DNA of 64,000 nt from Candidatus Ruminimicrobiellum bubulum (GTDB taxonomy: Bacteria; Elusimicrobiota; Endomicrobiia; Endomicrobiales; Endomicrobiaceae): assembly GCA_017651625.1 (NCBI GenBank), contig JAGCCP010000006.1, forward strand, positions 1-64,000. Reading direction: 5' to 3'. The position numbers were made by a program, and so were the translations under genes. Shown in pieces: positions 15,001-21,000 of this stretch; position 1 is the stretch's first letter; each line of letters starts with the position of its first letter. The notes below the pieces were generated by a model. That model did no database searches and had not been told where the DNA came from. It worked only from the letters and a program-made list of their open reading frames with translations.

Positions 15001-18000
15001 ATGATAAAGTATCCGAACAAGCAAAAGATACATTAGACAATGTTGATGCAAATGCATTGTTAAATTATGTTTCTTCTGCGGCAAACGGAATTGTAAACAA
15101 TAGAGTAAGCGAACAAATAATAAATAAGATTAACGAACAACTTAAAGCAGAAACTGACGAGTCCAAGAAAGCAGAATTACAAAGTATCATCGACATATTT
15201 GAATTGTTATCGAATGACGATTACTCCGATCCTGTAAAGATGCAGGAACTTAACAAACAAGCCATGGTTAAGATAAGCCAGTTGTTTGAATCTTATTACA
15301 ACAATTATTGGGCAGGGTTGGATACCGCAATTGATGGGTATATACAACAATATTTAGCTACAAATAAAGATCAAGTGTTGAGAGATATAGACGAATCATT
15401 ACGAGCATTGGACGAAGAATATAGTACCGATAAAGCAAGAGAAAGTAAGGATTATCAAGATGCAAAGAAGAATTTGGAAACGGCAAAAGCAAATATCGAA
15501 AATTATGGTAATTTGGAAGCCGGACCGGTAAAAACAACAGTAACCGGAATAATAATAAAATCTATGGGTTTTGAACAAACACAAGAAATGAGAAATGCTA
15601 TGGCGCAATCGATAAGAGATGGTGCAAAAGAAAGTGATTTAAGTTTTGCAGAAGAATTAGCATTGACATTGAAGTTGGGAGAAATAGCTTACGGAATACC
15701 TCCATCAAATAGTGAAACGTTCAACAATATAAACACCAGAAACGAAGATGGTGTTGTACATGAAGGAGATGCTATAACTGAAGATAATATAATGAACGTT
15801 GATTTTGGTAACGGAATATTATCTCAATCGGCAACAAAAGGTAAGAGTACGGTAAAACAAGTTTTGATGTTATGTGAAAACTTGTTGGGTAGAGTTTCGG
15901 CATTGTCTGCAGGTGGCGGTAAATCATTTGTATTTGCATGGACAATGAACATGTATTTCCATACAACAGGAGAAGCAGGAGTTTCTGAATTCTTAGCTGC
16001 AAAACCTGGCGATGCTGCTCAGTTTATAAGTAATACACATGCGGAAAATCCGATATTATTGAAAGCATTGGGATTGGAAAAAGTTGATGGTAATGCTTAC
16101 TACAATAATAATGACTTCAAAGGTTTGGCAGATCAATATACGGCGCAAATTGCAAACGGGGCAAAGGGAAGACTTGTTGCTTATGCTACAGGAACCAGAG
16201 GTTTCGTTGAATTGCAGGCAAGAGTTGGAGAAGGTGAAGACTCTAAGACTTTAAATTCAGCATTGAACAATGTGTCTATGAGAGTTGCCGATGAGGCCGA
16301 TGTTGCTGCTCTCAGCAGAGTTGCATTTATATTAGGTTCCGGTAATGATACCGTTCCTTTGGATGTCGCAAAGAAATCCGTATCAATGTTGCAATTCTTG
16401 CAAGGTATTAATACTGAAGCCGTGGTTGATGCAACCGATCTTGCGGGAATGCAGTTTACCATGAAAGACGGAAAAGTAATATGCAGCAACGAATTACAAT
16501 CTGAGATAGATAATAAGTATGGTTCCGACGTCGATAAGGCCTTAATAAGTAATGTTATGAGAGCAATGTATCAAATGGCAAGAAAAGCAAACGGACAAGA
16601 ATCGGTAGCTTTTGTTAACGGACAACCAGCTTCCATCGAAGCCGGAACTTTACAGGAAAATACTACTGATCAAAGCAGTGCATACAATGTCGCATTAGTT
16701 GCATTGCAGATACAAAATCAAATGCAATTGGATGGAAAGAGTATTACCGATATGAAATTCAAAGATTTCAAATATGGTGAATACGATGTAACACAGGTTA
16801 AGATGTCCGTAAGTTCCGGAGAATCTACTTTGTCTCAAATATTCAGCAGAGGCCAGGCAAATACATTGAATTGCGGTGGTTCTGCAACGCTTGATGTTGC
16901 AAGAGAAGTTGCTCACACGATATTTGGCGGTCAAGCAATAGACATTGAAGCATCATCAATAGAGTCAACAAAAACACAGTTAAAAGATAGATTTAATGTT
17001 GAAAGAGACTCTTCAAGAGAAGCAATAATAGCAGAAAATGTTGAAACGGCTGCCGCATTCTTAGCAAATGGCGGAATTTTAGACAAGTATGGTGATGTAG
17101 TTAAAGATTCCGGTAACAATACCGTAGGTTTATTATTCGGTGCAATGGATATGTCATATAACTTAGAAGTTATGGTTAGAGCTTTAGCCAAATTATCACA
17201 GGGAACAAGTAAACAATTTACGTATGAACAAATAATGGATGCTACTAATGGTTATACAATGACAGAAGTATTGAACTACATATCAGAGAATTATTCCGAT
17301 ATGCAGAAGTATACAAGCAATATACAAATTGTAGATTCTCAACTTGCCGGAACCAATGCTGACGAAATTCAAAAGATGACGCAGAATAAAGGTAAATTGA
17401 CATTCAGTAATGAAAATGCATTGAGAGGTATAAACTGGCAAAGTATAGATTTGATATTGTTAGATGGTCAAAATTTCCCGAGCAGTGAATTGTTACAGGC
17501 AATAGGAAGAGCGGGAAGAAACAAAGAATACGGTAAAGATAAATGTTCTGTCACGATATATACTATTGAATCTTCGTTGAATGATACGATACAAGAAATG
17601 AGAGCAATAGATCAGTGGTACAAACAAAATCAAACAGGAAAATCTAACTTGTTTGACGGATTAGGTGATGAAACAGCACAAAGATATCAAGACTTGTTAT
17701 ATAGTGATAATATAAGTGCGGTTGATTTGTTGGAAATAGTTTCCGTTTATAAATCCATGCAGTTGAAATCAGAATCTATAATGTTTAAAGCAAATCAAGA
17801 AGCAATGTACATATTGGTAAAAGAGGCTTTGGCTGAAGCAGCGACAAAAGCACAACAAGATGGAAATATAAAGGATTATGAATTCTTACATGCGCTTTAT
17901 TTGGATGTAATATCTCACGACGAATCGAACTTGTTCGGTTCGTTTACGAATACTACGGATATGGAAAATTATAGTAATCCTATAGAAGCTGTAAGACAGA

Positions 18001-21000
18001 CTTACTTGAATGCATTAGATAAGGCAATAGAATATTTAGGTAGAGCCGCGGAAGGTGTCAGTGATCAAATGTTAAGATTCCAATTTGAATTGAGATTGCA
18101 AGATGCACAAACGGCAAAAGATAATGATGTATTTGGTATGTTGAATAACAGTTCCGATATGGAAAATACACAAGGCTTCTTTAATAACACTTTTGCAGGA
18201 GCAACAAGAGATGTTGATCCTATGTTTGGAGTAAGTCCTGCAACGGATATAGCAAAAACATTATTAAAGTTGGCTGGCAATGTATTACCTACGGCAAGTA
18301 CTAATGCTCAGGCACAACAACAAGTTACCGTAAATCAGGCAATAGCACAAAATTCTTCTTTAAGTGAACAGGAACAAGAATACTTAAGAAGTGATGAAGC
18401 GGTGGAAAGAGGATATGTATATACAAATGAGGACGGTGTTAAAGTTTTATCTAACAAAGGTGATATGTTAATAAAGACTTTGACCGGAGATGATGATTGG
18501 TACAAATTCTTTGCTTGGTTGTTTGGTGTATTAGGAATAGATTTTGATAAATCTGCGGATGTATACGGAAAAGCGGATGCTGTGGACTCTATATGGAATA
18601 AGGGATACACCGACATGACAAAACTTGAGAGATTTAAAGATAGAATGGCATTTGTAGATAAAGGAACACATTTTAGTGAAGAAGACTTTAAACAAATGTA
18701 TACATTTACATATCCTGCAGGTTTAGGTTCATTTGGATTAAAAATTCATTCGGATAGTATAGCATTTGCCAACAGAGTGGAAGGAACAACAAGTGATAAT
18801 GATTACTTTAGATCCATTAGAGAACAATATGCAGATATAGAGGAAGAATATCAGAAATTTGTAGATAGTCAAGGTTCTAATAAGTTAGCATTAGGGAAAA
18901 TACAAAAATTGGTAACAGCATTGCAAAATACAGTTAATCCAACAATTGAAAGCTTGACACCGATAGCACAAATGCCACAGTTGCAGGAGCAATTGACGGA
19001 GGCAAGATATTATAATCAACAAGCGGATGTAATTGAAACGGAAAATAGTTTGGCAAATATACCTGCAGAAATTAAAGCGGCAATGGTACAAGCCGGAATG
19101 ACTGTTACAGCAGCAACGGAAGCCGCGATAGCAAATATGTTAAAAGTAGCAGATCAATTGAAGCCGGAAGACAGAGCCAAATTATTTGGTGAAATGAAAT
19201 TAGGAGATATACCGAAATTTGTAAATATAACAAGTGCATTAAGTTTAGATGATAGTGAAGAGAGATTTAATAATGCAGGTTATGGTACGATAACCGGATT
19301 GTTAGGCTTTAATAAAGAAAAAGGTGGAATATGGAAATTTATTAGCGGAATAAAAGACAAGATATTTGGTCAAACACAAGATATCTTTGCAACAATAAAA
19401 GAACAACAAGCAAGAACACAAGCAGCAAGGACAGAGTTCTTCGGTATAGATTCTGAAGACAAAGATTTGACATTATCATCCATAGCTGATTATGCATATC
19501 AATCGGCAGTTGCTGTATATAGTACAGATGCATATGTTGCAGAACCGACACAAGAACAGATAGATGAAGAATTAAGATTAGTATTTGCATATTTATATCC
19601 TACACAAGATTCCGAAGCATTGTTGAATAAGTATAAATCTATGTTGACAAGAGGAGAGTTGGGTGTAGCCGAATTATTGACGAGAGAAGAATTCGGAAGA
19701 GAGGATGTATATGTAACGGAAGACGGAAAACCGAGTGAAGGATATGTACAAGTAATAGAAGCAAAGACATATGAACAATTAATGGGAGTAACAAAGATAG
19801 GTAACAGCGCAAGTAAAGATAGTTTAAGAGCATTCGGAATAGTATATGATGGAGCAAAGAGTGAACATGACATAGATTTAGCTGGCCATTACGGAGAAAT
19901 GGTAAGTTTCTTCAAGTCACAAGGATTAACAAAAGAACAAGCTCAAGATTTGGCTAAGACCTTTACGATAGGAGAATTAAGTGATCCGACATTTAGAAGC
20001 GGTTTAAAGAGTGTTGTGAGAGAAGGTTTAATAACAATTGGTACAGGGACAACCAGACAAGGCATAATCGGTTCCGTAAAGGGATTTACAAATGAACAGT
20101 TGAGAAGAGAAGGAATAGAAATTGAAGCTATAAGCCCGTTATTAACAATGGCCGGATTGGATGCAGAACAAGTACAACGTAACGAAAATGCAATAACATT
20201 GTGGATGTCAAATTCGGAAGTTGTAAGAACGTTCGGAGAAGATCTTACATTTGAATATGAAGTAGGTATGGAAGATTTATCTAAACCTTCATTTGTTAAA
20301 GATAATTTGAGACAACAAGATTATACTGAAGTATTAAAGAATCAGTATGGCAATATGACGTATAGTGACTATATGAATACACAAGTATCTTCTGAATTGA
20401 GTTTGAAAGATACGAGAGAGTTCTTTGGCTTGATAGGTTTAGACTATGATAGTGCTAAAGAAGCTTACAGCGGGTTGAGAGAATATGTACAGGGAGATAT
20501 AGAGACAGCAATAGCGGAAGGAATGGCTGATAGAGACATGGGAATAAAAGAATTCAATGAAGAAGTCGCAAGCCAAGTTGGTGGTGTATTAGATAGATTT
20601 GCAGGAAGTGCTACAGTAGAACAATTATCCGATCCTGAATATATTGCGGGAATAAAGTCATTAGTAGATAGCGGAGTAATAACAACAGAAGATATATTAA
20701 GCGGAAGATCGATAGAAGATATAATAAGCGGTAAGAAAGTTGGAGAAGTAAAGAGAGCATTAGGAACGGAATACGATGTAGCGATGACTGCATTCGGATT
20801 AGAGAATGTTGTAGATAACAAGAATAAATTGGAAGAAAAATATGGCAGCGATGTAGAGAAAGCGGTAATAAGTGAAATGAGTATATCGGAATTAATAAAT
20901 GTAGATCCGTTGATTAATGACGAAAATAAGATGAAAATGAAAGTAACAAAATTCGGAGATATATTGACGATGAATATGGCACAAGAGATAGCTACCAGAG

